Shown piece by piece: positions 5,466-5,915 of a stretch of DNA of 5,915 nucleotides (its first letter is position 1; each line of letters opens with the position of its first letter). The stretch lies in contig JAENWE010000341.1 in NCBI GenBank assembly GCA_016650185.1, positions 1-5,915 on the forward strand, in the 5' to 3' direction. This DNA is from Vicinamibacteria bacterium. GTDB taxonomy: Bacteria > Acidobacteriota > Vicinamibacteria > Fen-336 > JAGNNV01. Under the pieces are notes generated by a model. That model was not told the origin of the DNA. It saw nothing but the letters and a program-made list of their open reading frames with translations, and searched no databases. A program made the translations under genes and the position numbers.

Positions 5466-5915
5466 ATGGCGCAACCCTCTCTTATGCAAGTCCTGGGCGG
5501 TCCTCTTGGGGGGCAACGACTGGAATTCCGCGGCAACGACGTTTTCGTCGGATCCGCTCCCGACTGCGCGGTCCGCCTTGACGCGTCCGGCGTCGAGGCG
5601 CACCATGCGCGGATCGTCATTGAGCTAACCGGCGCCACTATCTACGCGGTCGACGGCGTCCTCGGAGTAAACGACGATCTGGTGAGCGGCGAGGCGCTGC
5701 TACGTTCCGGGGACTTCGTGTGGATCGGCGAGCCCGGTGGCGCATCCTCCATGATGCTGCAGTTCACCTTGGGCGACCTTGGGGAACCATCCCACGAAGG
5801 GAGCCCCGACGCAACCCTCACCGACCTGCCGGCCCCGATGCTGGTCGAAGAGGTTGTGTCCGAGGAGATTTTCGAGCCGGAGGAGCCCGCTGAGGAACTC
5901 ATCCTCGAGGAGGCG
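5466..5915 (+). CDS. FHA-domain protein, N-terminal part (runs off the window)
   Basis: The frame is open from ATG 5466 to the last base, giving 150 residues without a stop. Residues about 7-102 form a forkhead-associated (FHA) beta-sandwich: LGGPLGGQRLEF, then FVGSAPDCAVRLD (27-39), GVEAHHARI (42-50), IYAVDGVLGVNDDLV (59-73), and LLRSGDFVWIGE (78-89), which matches the family's L..GD.I.iG strand. FHA domains usually bind phosphothreonine peptides and act as signalling or scaffold modules. Here the usual GR arginine is replaced by serine (G29-S30) and the usual N-G pair by N69-D70, so phosphopeptide binding is doubtful. From about residue 127 the chain becomes a glutamate-rich linker (SEEIFEPEEPAEELILEEA), suggesting that another domain or a membrane segment follows outside the window. 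There is no signal peptide. The ATG has only a weak upstream GGGG (5450-5453) as a ribosome binding site. The gene is divergent from uvrB. Confidence 0.8.
   Translation, partial: MAQPSLMQVLGGPLGGQRLEFRGNDVFVGSAPDCAVRLDASGVEAHHARIVIELTGATIYAVDGVLGVNDDLVSGEALLRSGDFVWIGEPGGASSMMLQFTLGDLGEPSHEGSPDATLTDLPAPMLVEEVVSEEIFEPEEPAEELILEEA

Noticed and set aside
1..5915. Mobile elements, CRISPR arrays, tRNA or rRNA genes, phage genes
   Set aside because: No transposase-like product, spaced repeats, cloverleaf or rRNA-like sequence was recognised; composition and packing look uniform across the window.

Overview
The window is GC-rich, densely packed bacterial DNA. It holds four complete genes, a short 3' tail of a fifth at the left edge and the 5' part of a sixth at the right edge. 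A KdsC-type phosphatase points to a Gram-negative, Kdo-containing lipopolysaccharide maker. UvrB is a canonical bacterial housekeeping protein. The FHA protein with an acidic tail would fit several high-GC Gram-negative lineages (Acidobacteriota, Myxococcota, Eisenbacteria-like groups), but the sequence alone does not fix the phylum. I see no mobile element, CRISPR array, tRNA or rRNA.

Layout from left to right: (1) bases 1-78 on + are the last 25 codons of an unidentified gene. It converges with (2) a KdsC-like Kdo-8-phosphate phosphatase at 99-641 on -. (3) A 72-bp divergent intergenic region follows. (4) Two ATP-grasp ligases lie head to tail on +: a carnosine-synthase (CARNS1)-like enzyme at 714-2060 and a D-Ala-D-Ala-ligase-like enzyme at 2103-3257. 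Only 42 bp separate them, and that gap holds a 14-codon reading frame whose stop overlaps the second gene's ATG. (5) A GC hairpin lies in the 46-bp convergent gap. (6) uvrB runs on - from 5376 to 3304. (7) A compact divergent region holds two dyads and a perfect tandem 8-mer. (8) An FHA-domain protein starts at 5466 on + and runs off the window.

The housekeeping genes (kdsC, uvrB) appear unrelated to each other. The part most likely to be an undescribed system is the ligase pair. Both proteins belong to ATP-grasp families that join a carboxylate to an amine through an acyl-phosphate, so together they could assemble a small peptide or modified amino acid. Product and substrates cannot be read from the sequence. 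No transporter, tailoring enzyme or peptidase lies inside the window to narrow the choice.
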